A stretch of DNA of 64,000 bases from Kurthia massiliensis (GCF_000285555.1 NZ_HE610997.1:535471-599470), one strand, 5' to 3'. Positions 46,939 through 56,376 are shown, numbered from the stretch's first letter. Notes: generated by a model not told the origin, from the letters alone. Made by a program: numbers and translations.

Positions 46939-48513
46939 TTAACGTTGGTATTCAGCCTCACGTAATTCGACACGACGGATTTTGCCAGAAGTTGTTTTCG
47001 GCAGCTCGTCGATAAACTCGATTGCACGTGGGTATTTGTATGGTGCTGTATGTTCTTTCACGAAGTTTTGTAATTCTTTGACGAAGTCCTCTTCATGTTG
47101 ACGGCTCGTATCTTTTAAAACGACGTATGCTTTTACGATTGCGCCACGCAATTCGTGTGGACTTGCGACAACTGCACATTCCGAAACGGCTGGATGTTTA
47201 ATGAGCGCATCTTCTACTTCAAAAGGTCCGATTGTATAGCCTGAACTAATAATAATATCATCACGACGACCTTCAAACCAGAAATAACCATCTTCATCTT
47301 TACGCGCGCGGTCACCAGTAATGTAGTAATCACCGATATATTGTTGCGCCGTACGTGCTGGATCTTCAAAATACTCTTTAAATAAAGCAGGCGTTGATTT
47401 GTGGACAGCAATATTACCGACAACACCTGGCTCGCACACTTCACCATCTTCATTGACGATATCGACGATGTTACCCGGCGTCGGTTTACCCATTGAACCA
47501 GGTCGCGGCGTCATACCGAGCATCGTACCGACAAGTAACGTATTTTCGGTTTGACCGTAACCGTCGCGTACCGTAATACCAAACTCGCGTTTAAACGTAT
47601 CGACCACTTCGATATTCAGCGGTTCACCTGCTGAAACAGCGCTCTTTAAATGACTTAAATCATAGTCGGCTAAATTTTCGATTTTCGCCATAATGCGATA
47701 TTCTGTCGGTGTGCAGCATAGTGCTTCTACTTTGTAGTCTTGTAGCAATTGTAAATATTTATGCGGCTCGAAATGACCATTATAAACAAAGCCGATAGCT
47801 CCCGTGCCGAGAACAGATAAAAATGGACTCCAAATCCATTTTTGCCAACCAGGACTTGCTGTCGCCCAAACGATGCGTCCTTCTTCCGCGCCTAACCATG
47901 CACGAGAAGCTGTGCGTAAATGTGCATATGCCCAAGAGTGCGTATGTACCGCCGCTTTCGGATTGCCCGTCGTGCCACTCGTATACGATAAAAATACCGT
48001 ATCTTGGCTATTCGTTTCAACGACATCAAATGATTCGCTAAATTCATCGGCTGCTGTCGATAAGTTGACCCAACCTTCTGCTTCACCGATCGTAAATTTC
48101 TTTACATGGTCGACATGTTCTGCTTCATCAAACTCTGCTACAAGAGGTGCATAAGCGACAACTGCTTTCGCACGACTATGTGTAATACGATAATCAATAT
48201 CTTTTGCGCGCAACATTTCAGAGCTAGGAATAACGATAACACCCGCTTGAATGGCTGCTAAATAAATTGTGTACGCTTGAATTAAACGCGGTACCATGAC
48301 AAGCATAACGTCGCCTTTTTGAAGGCCTTGCGCTTGTAGTGCTTGCGATACTTTGTTTGCACGTTTTACGAGCGCATCATACGTAATCGTGTTTTTGTTT
48401 CCTTCGTCATCTTCGTAAATCAGTGCTGTACGATCTTCTCCAGTTGCAAAACGTCGAATTTCCTCTGCTAAATTATAGCTTTGTGGTGCGATGAGATCTT
48501 TTTGTTTCATCAT
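46939..48513 (-). CDS. mbcS: Acyl-CoA synthetase, MbcS/YtcI type
   Basis: A 524-residue adenylate-forming ligase that activates short- or branched-chain fatty acids to acyl-CoA. P-loop LSYTSGTTGNPKAAVHTHS, A5 motif GYGQTE, hinge region FWFEGRRDDIIISSGYTIG and the catalytic lysine motif LPKTTSGKIRR are all present. It is shorter than acetyl-CoA synthetase AcsA and resembles YtcI/MbcS (methylbutyryl-CoA synthetase), so branched short-chain acids that prime anteiso lipids are likely substrates. The K in SGKIRR is the expected target of AcuA-type acetylation, and acuABC lies 12 kb away. Confidence 0.85.
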   Translation of the reverse strand: MMKQKDLIAPQSYNLAEEIRRFATGEDRTALIYEDDEGNKNTITYDALVKRANKVSQALQAQGLQKGDVMLVMVPRLIQAYTIYLAAIQAGVIVIPSSEMLRAKDIDYRITHSRAKAVVAYAPLVAEFDEAEHVDHVKKFTIGEAEGWVNLSTAADEFSESFDVVETNSQDTVFLSYTSGTTGNPKAAVHTHSWAYAHLRTASRAWLGAEEGRIVWATASPGWQKWIWSPFLSVLGTGAIGFVYNGHFEPHKYLQLLQDYKVEALCCTPTEYRIMAKIENLADYDLSHLKSAVSAGEPLNIEVVDTFKREFGITVRDGYGQTENTLLVGTMLGMTPRPGSMGKPTPGNIVDIVNEDGEVCEPGVVGNIAVHKSTPALFKEYFEDPARTAQQYIGDYYITGDRARKDEDGYFWFEGRRDDIIISSGYTIGPFEVEDALIKHPAVSECAVVASPHELRGAIVKAYVVLKDTSRQHEEDFVKELQNFVKEHTAPYKYPRAIEFIDELPKTTSGKIRRVELREAEYQR

Positions 48514-48569
48514 GAACTCCCCCTAGTCAAACAATTCGTGTTTAGATAACTACATACTAGCACTAAACA

Positions 48570-48586
48570 TTAGTACCTACTACTAA
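48570..48586. promoter_or_regulatory. Dyad upstream of the acyl-CoA synthetase gene
   Basis: TTAGTA-CCTAC-TACTAA, with further ACTAG and ACTAAA copies just left of it (48556-48567), lies 57-73 bp before the start codon. It looks like a repressor site of an unidentified regulator. Confidence 0.35.
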
Positions 48587-48677
48587 CATTTGTCATATAA
48601 AAATGTTTGGAATTTTTATACAGTTATTATTTTACATTTATATGCTCGAAAAGGAAACAATTTTCTCTTTAAAACAG

Positions 48678-48711
48678 AAAAAATCTTCCGAATAAATCCG
48701 GAAGATTTTTT
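48678..48711 (-). terminator. Terminator of iscS-thiI
   Basis: AAATCTTCCGG / CGGAAGATTT stem with T runs on both sides, just after the thiI stop. Confidence 0.85.
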
Positions 48712-48724
48712 TGAAATTTTTCTC

Positions 48725-49930
48725 TTATAGTAAATCGTCGAAGTCACTTACAACTTCTTTTTTCGGGAATGTATGGATTTCACGATTACGTACTGCTTTC
48801 GCAATCATTTCATCGAAGTCTGTAAAGCTTTCGTAGTATTCCATTTTTTCAACGCGTGGTTTTGTTTTCGGATTTGCTGGTGTAAATACTGTACAGCAAT
48901 CTTCAAATGGTACGATTGATGTTTCGTATGTGCCAATTTTTTGCGCGATGTCGATAATTTCTAATTTATCATACGTAATTAATGGGCGTAAAATTGGTGT
49001 ATTTGTCACCGCATTAATCGCTGCTAAGCTGTCTAACGTTTGAGAAGCTACTTGACCTAAGTTTTCACCTGTTACAAGTGCTTTACATTTCGTTTCGCTA
49101 CGCACGATATCAGAGATTTTCATCATTAAACGACGTGTCGTTGTCATCGTTACGTTTTTCGGCACAGCTTGTTGAATCGTTTGTTGGATTTCTGTAAATG
49201 GAATGACGTGTAATTTTACTTTACCGCCGAATTTGCTAATAATTTGGCATAATTCTTTTACTTTACCAAGTGATTGATCGCTCGTAAATGGTGGACTGAA
49301 GAAGTGAATTGCTTCGACTGTTACGCCACGTTTCATCATTAAGTATGCTGCGACTGGGCTATCAATACCGCCTGATAATAATAGTAATGCTTTACCGTTT
49401 GAACCTACTGGAAGACCAGCAGCACCAGGAATAATATCGACCATCATATATGTTGCTTCTTCACGTACTTCGACGCGTAGCTCAATATCAGGGTTTTTCA
49501 TTTCTACTGTCATACCAGGTAGTTCTGTTAATACGTAGCTTGCAAGCTCACGGTTTAACTCATACGTTTCTAATGGGAAGCGCTTGAATGAACGTTTCAC
49601 ATTTACTTTGAATGATTTACCTGCATAATCTAATGTAGAAACGATTTCTTTACCTAACGCTTTCATCGCATCTAAATCTGTTGGACATTCTGCCACTGGG
49701 CTAAATGATTGGATACCGAACACGTCTGGTAAACGTTGAATCAGTTGTTCCATTTCTTCGTCTGATGAACTTCTAATGTACATACGGTCGCGTTCTAAAC
49801 GAATTTTCATATCGTCTAAGTCTTTGAACGTCGCTTTAATATTGTCACGTAGACGGTTAATAAATTGATTACGATTACGGCCTTTCGTCGTAATTTCACC
49901 GTAACGTACTAAAATCTCATGCCATTTCAT
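48725..49930 (-). CDS. thiI: tRNA 4-thiouridylation and thiamine thiazole protein ThiI
   Basis: A 401-residue protein that adenylates U8 of tRNA for sulfur insertion and supplies sulfur for thiamine. THUMP domain at about 60-165. The PP-loop ATP motif is LLSGGIDSPVAAY. It lacks the C-terminal rhodanese domain of E. coli ThiI, as in other Bacilli, so persulfide is passed directly from the dedicated desulfurase. The start overlaps the desulfurase stop by 14 bp, which fits direct partnership. Confidence 0.95.
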   Translation of the reverse strand: MKWHEILVRYGEITTKGRNRNQFINRLRDNIKATFKDLDDMKIRLERDRMYIRSSSDEEMEQLIQRLPDVFGIQSFSPVAECPTDLDAMKALGKEIVSTLDYAGKSFKVNVKRSFKRFPLETYELNRELASYVLTELPGMTVEMKNPDIELRVEVREEATYMMVDIIPGAAGLPVGSNGKALLLLSGGIDSPVAAYLMMKRGVTVEAIHFFSPPFTSDQSLGKVKELCQIISKFGGKVKLHVIPFTEIQQTIQQAVPKNVTMTTTRRLMMKISDIVRSETKCKALVTGENLGQVASQTLDSLAAINAVTNTPILRPLITYDKLEIIDIAQKIGTYETSIVPFEDCCTVFTPANPKTKPRVEKMEYYESFTDFDEMIAKAVRNREIHTFPKKEVVSDFDDLL

Positions 49931-51074
49931 GGGTTTTAATCTCTCCTCTAACTTGTTTCACGACTTGCGCGAATGCTTGTTTAAATGTTTCAATGTCTGC
50001 GTCTGTTAATCCTTCACCGAAGCTCATACGAATGACACCACGTGCAAAATCGTCTGGTACGCCAATTGCTTGTACGACATGGCTAATTTGATTGTCTTTT
50101 GAATGACAAGCACTTGATGTTGAAACGATGACGCCTGCGCGTTGCATCGCATTAACGATGACTTCACCTTTTAAGCCACGAATCGAGCAAGATACGATAT
50201 GTGGTGCACCGTCGTTAGAAGATAATACGTGTACATCTTCCATCGGTTCTAAAAAGGCATGAATATCGTTACGCCAAGCAGCATATTTCACTGCACGTTC
50301 GCGTTGATTTTCAATTGCAATACGGGCCGCTTTTGCGAGAGCAACGTCTTGAGGAACAGCAACTGTACCGCTACGTAAACCCATTTCTTGACCGCCGCCA
50401 TGAATAATCGGCTCAATTGTCGTACGTTTACGAAGTGCTGCAATACCAGTTCCTTTTAAACCGTTAATTTTATGACCAGAAATTGAAATTGCATCTGGAC
50501 CTAAATCATCATTAAATTGAATCGGTAATTTCCCGAAACTTTGTACAGCATCGACATGGTAAAATGCGCGGCTGTTGTCACGAACAATTTGCGCGATTTG
50601 CGCAATCGGTTGAATTGCACCCATCTCATTGTTGACATGCATAATGCTGACAACGACTGTATCTTTTGTTAATTTCGCTTTTAAATCTTCTAAATCAACG
50701 ACACCGTGACGGTCGACGTTAACGTAATCTACTGTAAAACCTTCGTGTTCTAACGCACGGGCCGTTTCTAATACAGAGGCGTGCTCGATGCTTGAAACGA
50801 CGATATGTTTACCACGATGCGTATTCGCACGGGCTAAGCCTTTAATTAAAAAGTTGTTTGATTCTGAACCACCTGATGTGAAAATAACATGTTCAGGCGT
50901 TGTATGGATAAGTCCCGCTACTTGTTCACGAGAACGATTTAATAAGTTATTTACTGATACGCCCATCTCATGAAGTGATGCAGGATTCGCATAATAACGT
51001 TCGTTCGCCTGGATAAATGTATGCATGACTTCAGCGCTTGGTTTCGTTGTGGCACTGTGATCAAGATAAATCAT
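49917..51074 (-). CDS. Cysteine desulfurase (NifZ/IscS type) partner of ThiI
   Basis: A 385-residue PLP enzyme that removes sulfur from cysteine, forming a protein persulfide. It begins IYLDHSATTKPSAEV. The PLP lysine is in SISGHKINGLKGTG and the persulfide cysteine in SSACHSKDN. The position immediately before thiI is that of B. subtilis nifZ (iscS2), which serves tRNA thiolation instead of general Fe-S assembly. ATG with AAGGAAGG upstream. Confidence 0.93.
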   Translation of the reverse strand: MIYLDHSATTKPSAEVMHTFIQANERYYANPASLHEMGVSVNNLLNRSREQVAGLIHTTPEHVIFTSGGSESNNFLIKGLARANTHRGKHIVVSSIEHASVLETARALEHEGFTVDYVNVDRHGVVDLEDLKAKLTKDTVVVSIMHVNNEMGAIQPIAQIAQIVRDNSRAFYHVDAVQSFGKLPIQFNDDLGPDAISISGHKINGLKGTGIAALRKRTTIEPIIHGGGQEMGLRSGTVAVPQDVALAKAARIAIENQRERAVKYAAWRNDIHAFLEPMEDVHVLSSNDGAPHIVSCSIRGLKGEVIVNAMQRAGVIVSTSSACHSKDNQISHVVQAIGVPDDFARGVIRMSFGEGLTDADIETFKQAFAQVVKQVRGEIKTHEMA

Positions 51075-51170
51075 TTTGTCAATTCCTTCCTTCTAACAAA
51101 AACATATGTCTTTTGCTAAGTACATATTATATAACAAAAAATTTGCTTTATCAGTTATTTGAGCCAAATT

Positions 51171-51213
51171 AAAAAAGGTGTGTCAGAAGTTTGACCTTCC
51201 GACGCACCTTTTT
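51171..51213 (-). terminator. Terminator of ezrA
   Basis: AAAAAGGTGCGTCGGAAG pairs along 18 positions with CTTCTGACACACCTTTTT, with two non-Watson-Crick positions, then TTTTTT on the minus strand. The ezrA stop touches the stem. Confidence 0.85.
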
Positions 51214-52915
51214 ATGCTTTGCCTAATGTTTCGTTGACAATTTCTTCTAATTTCACAATTGTACCTGGTTCAACATTTTCAACAGCTTTTGCGGCAATTT
51301 CAAGTGCTTTCGTATAGCGCTTATTGTTAAATGCATCTTCTGCTTCTGTTAAACTTTCATCCATACCAGGCTTCGTCATGCGATAGCGATTTCCGTACTG
51401 AATGAGTAACTCTACAAGCTTCACGTCTTCGATCATACTGTCAACGTGTTTCGTCGTTTCATTGACAGCGATTTCTGCTGTTTTCACCGCTTCAAATACA
51501 TCCGGCATATCAAGTGGAATGGCTTTTAATTTATTGTGTGCAATAAATAACTGCTCTTCTGCTTCTGACAAACGTGCGTCAATATCATCTGGAATACCAG
51601 GGATATTGGCCTTATGTAATCGGCGTTCTGTGTCACGTAATTTCGCTGTATATTTTTTTAAACGATCCGCTGCACTATTTTCGTCGAGACGTAAATTTTT
51701 CAGACGGTCTGAGAACGCATCTTGTTCTTCAAAAATACGTTCAACATCGTTTGCAATTTCTTTTAATTCTACTTCTACCATTGAGTACGCAGCTTGATGA
51801 AGTTCTAGCTCGTGCACGATCGTTTCATAACGTTGTTGAATGCTCGTTAACTCTTGCTTACAATTCACAGGAATTGCCGCTTCATTTTGTGGTATTTGGT
51901 AACTTTTTTGAACTTCTTCAGTTTCTTTCGCTGTATCCATCGTATACTTTAATACTTCGTGAAGGCGCGTACCAATCGGTGCAACAGATTGGTCGACATA
52001 TTTTTTCGAATTGTATTCTGCTTCTAATGCATCAAAGTAATGATCAATATCTTCACGAATTTCTTGAACGCGTAATTCCGCTGTTCCAATTTCTAGCTCA
52101 GCGACTTTATCTTTTAATTCAATTAATTCTCCTTCGATATCACGAATCCATTCAGGAATTTCTAAATGACGTAAGTAAAATCCTGTATCTACTAACTCAT
52201 TATGTCCGTAACGAAGTTCTTGTAAATCAGAAGGAATTTGCTTTTGAATTTCACGCAGTAATCCTGGAATCGTTGAGATCAATTTAAAAATTTCTTGACC
52301 TTCACGATTCAAATGTTCAACGATTTCGCGCGCTTTTAAATAATCGCCCGCTTCTGTTAATTGATGATAATCTTCAAACTGCGGATTGAACAATTCTAAA
52401 CGTTCTTCGAGTGGACGTGCTGCATCACCGAATGAATATTGGTGCGCAAGTAACGTTTTACGAGACGTACGATATTGTTCATGTAATTGTTCAATTTCAA
52501 TACTGCTTTGTTTTTCGCTATTCACTAAGTAGTCTAATTCATCTAAAATTTGAATAATTGTTTTGTCAGCGTCCGCAATGCGCGCATCAATTTCTTTTTC
52601 AGCAATCGACGCTTTACCGAACTGGAAACGATCGATATGGCCACGTAGCTCGTCAATTAATGCATCAATCTTAGGGAACTCTTGGTCGTTTAAATTTTCC
52701 CACTTATTTTTCCAGCTCTCAAACATTTCTTCTGTTTGCCCATTCATATTTAAACCCTTTACTTTCGCGAGTTCATCTTGCACAGGCTTCATTTGAAGTT
52801 TGTCTTTGAGTGCTTGCAGTCGTTTCATCTCTGTAAGATGTTTGTTACGAAAAACAAAGATGACTGCTATAATTACGATTAGTACGATGATGATTGGAAT
52901 GATGTATTTAATCAT
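51212..52915 (-). CDS. ezrA: Septation ring formation regulator EzrA
   Basis: A 567-residue membrane-anchored spectrin-like protein that bends over the Z ring and controls FtsZ assembly. One N-terminal transmembrane segment (about 3-22) is followed by almost continuous helices/coiled coil, rich in E, K and L heptads. The C-terminal region near 505-535 (YGNRYRMTKPGMDESLTEAE) corresponds to the QNR-type patch. ATG with AAGGGGGC upstream. It is divergent from the PHP phosphatase gene, as in Bacillus. Confidence 0.95.
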   Translation of the reverse strand: MIKYIIPIIIVLIVIIAVIFVFRNKHLTEMKRLQALKDKLQMKPVQDELAKVKGLNMNGQTEEMFESWKNKWENLNDQEFPKIDALIDELRGHIDRFQFGKASIAEKEIDARIADADKTIIQILDELDYLVNSEKQSSIEIEQLHEQYRTSRKTLLAHQYSFGDAARPLEERLELFNPQFEDYHQLTEAGDYLKAREIVEHLNREGQEIFKLISTIPGLLREIQKQIPSDLQELRYGHNELVDTGFYLRHLEIPEWIRDIEGELIELKDKVAELEIGTAELRVQEIREDIDHYFDALEAEYNSKKYVDQSVAPIGTRLHEVLKYTMDTAKETEEVQKSYQIPQNEAAIPVNCKQELTSIQQRYETIVHELELHQAAYSMVEVELKEIANDVERIFEEQDAFSDRLKNLRLDENSAADRLKKYTAKLRDTERRLHKANIPGIPDDIDARLSEAEEQLFIAHNKLKAIPLDMPDVFEAVKTAEIAVNETTKHVDSMIEDVKLVELLIQYGNRYRMTKPGMDESLTEAEDAFNNKRYTKALEIAAKAVENVEPGTIVKLEEIVNETLGKA

Positions 52916-52987
52916 CGTAAGCCCCCTTGTCCTTGTACTATATACTTTTCTTAATTCTATATTTTGTTTAATAGTACCATGTTTTTA

Positions 52988-53016
52988 TTACTTTTGTTTA
53001 TCTAAAAGTATACAAT
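52988..53016 (+). promoter_or_regulatory. Promoter of the hisJ-like gene
   Basis: TTACTT-17-TACAAT on the plus strand, 36 bp before the start codon. Confidence 0.5.
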
Positions 53017-53051
53017 TTCATCAATTTTCCATTAAACTGGAGGGATTTATT

Positions 53052-53843
53052 ATGAAACGAGATGGTCATATCCATTCTCCTTATTGCCCACATGGCACAA
53101 CAGACACATTTGAAAGCTATATTGAAAAAGCAATCAGTGAAGGATTTACCGATATTTCATTTACCGAGCATGCCCCGATTCCAGCGGATTTCATCGATCC
53201 GACGCCGGATCAAGATAGCTTTATGACGATGGAAAACTTCCGTGCATATGTCGAAAAAATTCAGAACCTTCAAACACAATATCGCGATCAAATTCGTATT
53301 CGTTTAGGCGTAGAGCTTGATTTCATCGAAGGTTACGAAGCACAGACGACTGCATTTTTAAATACATATGGTCATCTATTTGACGATGCGATTTTATCGG
53401 TTCACTTTTTAAAGTATCATAATGAATACGTATGTATCGATTTTTCAGATGAGGTATTTATCGATTTTGCACGCCGAGTCGGTTCAGTTGAAGCTGTCTA
53501 CAATTTATATTATGATACTGTGAAACAATCTATTACTGCGAATTTAGGTCATTATAAGCCGAAGCGAATCGGTCACCCGACGCTCGTACATAAATTTCAA
53601 TTAGCACATGGCGAAGTTATTGACGACGATCATCACATTCGTGAAATATTAACGTCTATGCACGAGCATGGCTACGAGTTAGACGTCAACAGTGCAGGAT
53701 TATCGAAAAAGTATTGCCAAGAAAGCTATCCAGCGCCACGTTATATTGACTACGCCAAATCACTCGGCTTACAACTCGTTTTCGGCTCTGATGCCCACCA
53801 AGTAAAAGATTTACACAACTATTACGACGATATTATGATTTAA
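53052..53843 (+). CDS. hisJ: PHP-family histidinol-phosphatase (HisJ/HisK type)
   Basis: A 263-residue metal-dependent phosphatase that removes phosphate from histidinol phosphate. PHP metal motifs are HIHSPYCPHG (H6, H8, H14), FTEHAPIP near residue 38, and a C-terminal FGSDAH. The start is ATG at 53052 with CTGGAGGGA. The open frame extends back into the divergent ezrA start region and is not used. There are no other his genes in the window. It shares position with B. subtilis hisJ next to ezrA. Twelve bp separate it from the following GAF gene. Confidence 0.9.
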   Translation: MKRDGHIHSPYCPHGTTDTFESYIEKAISEGFTDISFTEHAPIPADFIDPTPDQDSFMTMENFRAYVEKIQNLQTQYRDQIRIRLGVELDFIEGYEAQTTAFLNTYGHLFDDAILSVHFLKYHNEYVCIDFSDEVFIDFARRVGSVEAVYNLYYDTVKQSITANLGHYKPKRIGHPTLVHKFQLAHGEVIDDDHHIREILTSMHEHGYELDVNSAGLSKKYCQESYPAPRYIDYAKSLGLQLVFGSDAHQVKDLHNYYDDIMI

Positions 53844-53855
53844 GGGGTTCTCAAC

Positions 53856-54335
53856 ATGTTCGAAAAAACGACTTATGCAGGCGATTTAGCTGCGCAATAC
53901 ACATTATTATCAAAACAACTAGCTGCACTACTTGAAGGCGAAACAGATCACATGGCGATTTTAAGTAATGCATCAGCATTATTAAATCAATTTTTAAACG
54001 ATGTCAACTGGTGTGGTTTCTACCTATATAAAAACGATGAATTATTACTAGGACCATTCCAAGGCTTACCAGCATGCGTTCATATTCCAATTGGACGTGG
54101 CGTTTGTGGTACAGCTGCAAAAACGATGGAAACGCAACTTGTGAAAGATGTGCACGCATTCCCTGGCCATATCGCTTGTGATGCTGCGACAAATTCAGAA
54201 ATCGTTGTGCCACTTTCAAAAGATGGCGCACTATTCGGCGTGTTAGACATCGATAGCCCTTCTACAGGACGCTTCGACGAAACAGACCGTGATGGCATCG
54301 AGTTATTCGCACGTACATTAGAAAAATATTTATAA
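53856..54335 (+). CDS. GAF-domain free methionine-(R)-sulfoxide reductase
   Basis: A 159-residue single GAF domain (YtsP/YebR family) that reduces free methionine-R-sulfoxide. The three family cysteines are C74 (GLPACVHIP), C84 (RGVCGTA) and C108 (HIACDA), with the same 10 and 24 spacing as in E. coli fRMsr. An extra C53 is in NWCGFYLY. Second gene after hisJ, ended by the terminator at 54345-54372. Confidence 0.92.
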   Translation: MFEKTTYAGDLAAQYTLLSKQLAALLEGETDHMAILSNASALLNQFLNDVNWCGFYLYKNDELLLGPFQGLPACVHIPIGRGVCGTAAKTMETQLVKDVHAFPGHIACDAATNSEIVVPLSKDGALFGVLDIDSPSTGRFDETDRDGIELFARTLEKYL

Positions 54336-54344
54336 TTTTTCGAG

Positions 54345-54372
54345 GAATTGCTTTTGAAGCAATTCTTTTTTT
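54345..54372 (+). terminator. Terminator of the hisJ-fRMsr unit
   Basis: GAATTGCTT / AAGCAATTC stem with a 3-nt loop followed by seven T. Confidence 0.92.
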
Positions 54373-54387
54373 GTCCGATAATATTGC

Positions 54388-54417
54388 TTGACTTTACATA
54401 GCTCAGTCACGTACAAT
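54388..54417 (+). promoter_or_regulatory. rpsD promoter
   Basis: TTGACT-18-TACAAT on the plus strand, starting a leader of about 180 nt. Confidence 0.65.
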
Positions 54418-54423
54418 AGCACT

Positions 54424-54597
54424 TGTGTAAAATAAACGCAGCGGTTGTATGGTTTAGTCGCTTCAGTTTGCCCCTCTAGTTTTCTAGATGGTGTATAAGT
54501 AATTCGTCGGCTGCATGAACGAACATACATGAAGGCAAAATGACGCCTATACTAAATACGACTGATTTTTGTTTTATACCAAATAAAAATCATAGGA
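54424..54597 (+). ncRNA. rpsD 5' leader, probable S4 autoregulatory RNA
   Basis: About 180 non-coding nucleotides lie between the promoter and the rpsD start. In B. subtilis the rpsD leader is bound by S4 and represses rpsD. Size and position agree here, but I did not derive the secondary structure. Confidence 0.5.
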
Positions 54598-54607
54598 GGG
54601 ACTTTAA

Positions 54608-55210
54608 ATGTCTCGTTATACAGGTCCATCATGGAAACTATCTCGTCGTTTAGGCATTTCTTTAAGCGGTACTGGTAAAGAAATCGAAAAACGCCCATAC
54701 GCTCCAGGTCAACACGGCCCAACTCAACGTAAAAAAATCTCTGAGTACGGCTTACAATTACAAGAAAAACAAAAATTACGCCACATGTATGGTATGACTG
54801 AACGTCAATTCCACAACTTATTCGTAAAAGCTGGCAAACAAGCCGGCGTACACGGCGAAAACTTCATGATCTTACTTGAAACTCGCCTTGATAACCTAGT
54901 TTACCGTTTAGGTTTAGCTCGCACTCGTCGTGCAGCTCGCCAATTAGTAAACCACGGTCACGTAACAGTTGATGGTAAACGCGTTGATATCCCATCTTAC
55001 AGCGTTAAACCAGGCCAAGTGATTTCTCTTCGTGAAAAATCTCTTAACCTTACAGCTGTAACTGAAGCTTTAGAAGTTAACACATTCGTTCCTGAATACT
55101 TAACTTTTGACGCTGACAAAAAAGAAGGTACTTTCGTACGTTTACCAGAACGTTCAGAATTATCTTCTGAAATCAACGAAGCGTACATCGTAGAGTTCTA
55201 CTCTCGCTAG
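54608..55210 (+). CDS. rpsD: 30S ribosomal protein S4
   Basis: A 200-residue primary rRNA-binding protein that nucleates 30S assembly and affects decoding fidelity. The S4 RNA-binding domain is at about 90-150 ([18 protein letters not shown]). The N-terminus ([19 protein letters not shown]) lacks the CXXC zinc ligands, so this is the zinc-free paralogue type, which is common in Bacilli as the only or main S4. AGGAGGG precedes the ATG. Monocistronic. Confidence 0.98.
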   Translation: MSRYTGPSWKLSRRLGISLSGTGKEIEKRPYAPGQHGPTQRKKISEYGLQLQEKQKLRHMYGMTERQFHNLFVKAGKQAGVHGENFMILLETRLDNLVYRLGLARTRRAARQLVNHGHVTVDGKRVDIPSYSVKPGQVISLREKSLNLTAVTEALEVNTFVPEYLTFDADKKEGTFVRLPERSELSSEINEAYIVEFYSR

Positions 55211-55223
55211 TAGCGTATTCGTT

Positions 55224-55255
55224 AAAGCAGATTGCCTCGGCAGTCTGCTTTTTCT
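55224..55255 (+). terminator. Terminator of rpsD
   Basis: AAAGCAGATTGCC / GGCAGTCTGCTTT, 13 bp with one wobble, 2-3 nt loop, then TTTCTTT. Confidence 0.88.
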
Positions 55256-55261
55256 TTACGT

Positions 55262-55297
55262 AAAAAGGACATCCTCATCAGAAGATGTCCTTTTTTT
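55262..55297 (-). terminator. Terminator of the Yip1-family gene
   Basis: AAAAAGGACATC / GATGTCCTTTTT stem with a 10-nt loop. T runs on both strands, so it may back up rpsD termination. Confidence 0.85.
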
Positions 55298-55892
55298 ATG
55301 ATTGAAGCAAACTGCCTCCGACTGCAAGTATTGCAATAATAGCAACAATAATAATCATGACAATAATGAAGCCGAAAATAATCGTAACGATCATCGTACC
55401 AATCGCACGACCAATCGAAATGTTTTCCACTTCCGAAATGACGATAACTTCTAGTACGATCGTCACAATCCCGATTACAAATAATAAAAGGGCCATAATC
55501 ATGCTGTATACATTAATCTCACTGTTTGTCACATTGATTAAAATAAAATAAATAATAGCAAGTGGCGTCGCCAATACGTACGGTAATAGTGAAACGTAAT
55601 ACCCTTTTCGCATCGCTTTAAATGTACCTGTTCCGCCGAATAGCTTAGCTGCGATATGTGTGACGAATCCAGCTACGATAGCGCCAATCCACACACTCGG
55701 AATCGCGAAAATAATTGCCATTAAAATGCCTATCGTCGTTAATTTACCGGTTTCCGGATCAATGCTTGCGTAGCTCAAATTGCCAAAACCCGCTAAAAAC
55801 ATAACGAACCAATATTTGCTGAACGAATGATCGTTCACAAAATGTACAGCTTCGCGTGGACTTTTCCACGCAATTTTAAATAAATCAAACAT
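55296..55892 (-). CDS. Yip1-domain membrane protein
   Basis: A 198-residue integral membrane protein with five predicted hydrophobic segments (about 28-45, 53-85, 98-118, 128-152 and 165-195) and a short amphipathic N-terminus (MFDLFKIAWKSPREAVHF). GGTGTFKAMRKGYYVSLLPY is a Yip1-like motif. Bacterial Yip1 proteins have no established role. It is monocistronic with its own terminator. AGGAGG precedes the ATG. Confidence 0.82.
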   Translation of the reverse strand: MFDLFKIAWKSPREAVHFVNDHSFSKYWFVMFLAGFGNLSYASIDPETGKLTTIGILMAIIFAIPSVWIGAIVAGFVTHIAAKLFGGTGTFKAMRKGYYVSLLPYVLATPLAIIYFILINVTNSEINVYSMIMALLLFVIGIVTIVLEVIVISEVENISIGRAIGTMIVTIIFGFIIVMIIIVAIIAILAVGGSLLQS

Positions 55893-55971
55893 TCTATTCC
55901 TCCTCTCGTCGTTATTTCCATTTTATATTAATGCCCGTTATCATTCTATTTATAACCTATTTCAGACAATC

Positions 55972-56003
55972 AAAAAAATGAAGTAGCATGCGCTACTCCA
56001 TTT
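55972..56003 (-). terminator. Terminator of the rhodanese gene, containing its stop codon
   Basis: AAATGGAGTAGC / GCTACTTCATTT forms a 12-bp stem (one wobble, 4-nt loop) followed by T residues. The TAG stop at 55993-55995 lies inside the upstream arm. Confidence 0.8.
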
Positions 56004-56304
56004 CTGGTAATACAACTTCTCCTTGCCAACTCATCATGCCGTCACTTAAGTTCACCGTTTCAAAACCGACGCTTTCCATAAATGTCGCTGCATGATAGCT
56101 ACGCACCCCTGCTTTACAAACGAATACGTATTTTTGACGTTCATCAAGCTCTGACATGCGGTATTCTAGTTCACCAAGTGGGATATGTTTTGCACCCGGA
56201 ATCATACCATAAGCGACTTCGAAATGTTCGCGTACGTCGATAATATTGAACGTTTCCCCTGCGGCTAATGCGTCTTGAACTTGTTGTGCTGTAATGTTTT
56301 CCAT
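55993..56304 (-). CDS. Rhodanese-domain protein
   Basis: A 103-residue single-domain sulfurtransferase. The CH2-type motif EHFEVAYGMIPGAKHIP and the active loop CKAGVRS with C63 are intact. It could carry persulfide sulfur to acceptors such as thiols or tRNA pathways. The ATG at 56304 has AGAGGAG upstream. A longer reading through the divergent promoter region is rejected. It is divergent from a glutaredoxin-like gene, with a 72-bp gap. Confidence 0.9.
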   Translation of the reverse strand: MENITAQQVQDALAAGETFNIIDVREHFEVAYGMIPGAKHIPLGELEYRMSELDERQKYVFVCKAGVRSYHAATFMESVGFETVNLSDGMMSWQGEVVLPEME

Positions 56305-56376
56305 AAATACTCCTCTACTTGCGTTTATTTCAAATGGTTTATATGATGTACTTATTATGAAAGGAAGTATGCACTG

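Noticed and set aside
52800-53051. N-terminal extension of the hisJ-like protein
   Set aside because: The extra frame runs over the start of divergent ezrA and the promoter; the ATG at 53052 has a clear ribosome binding site and starts the PHP motif.
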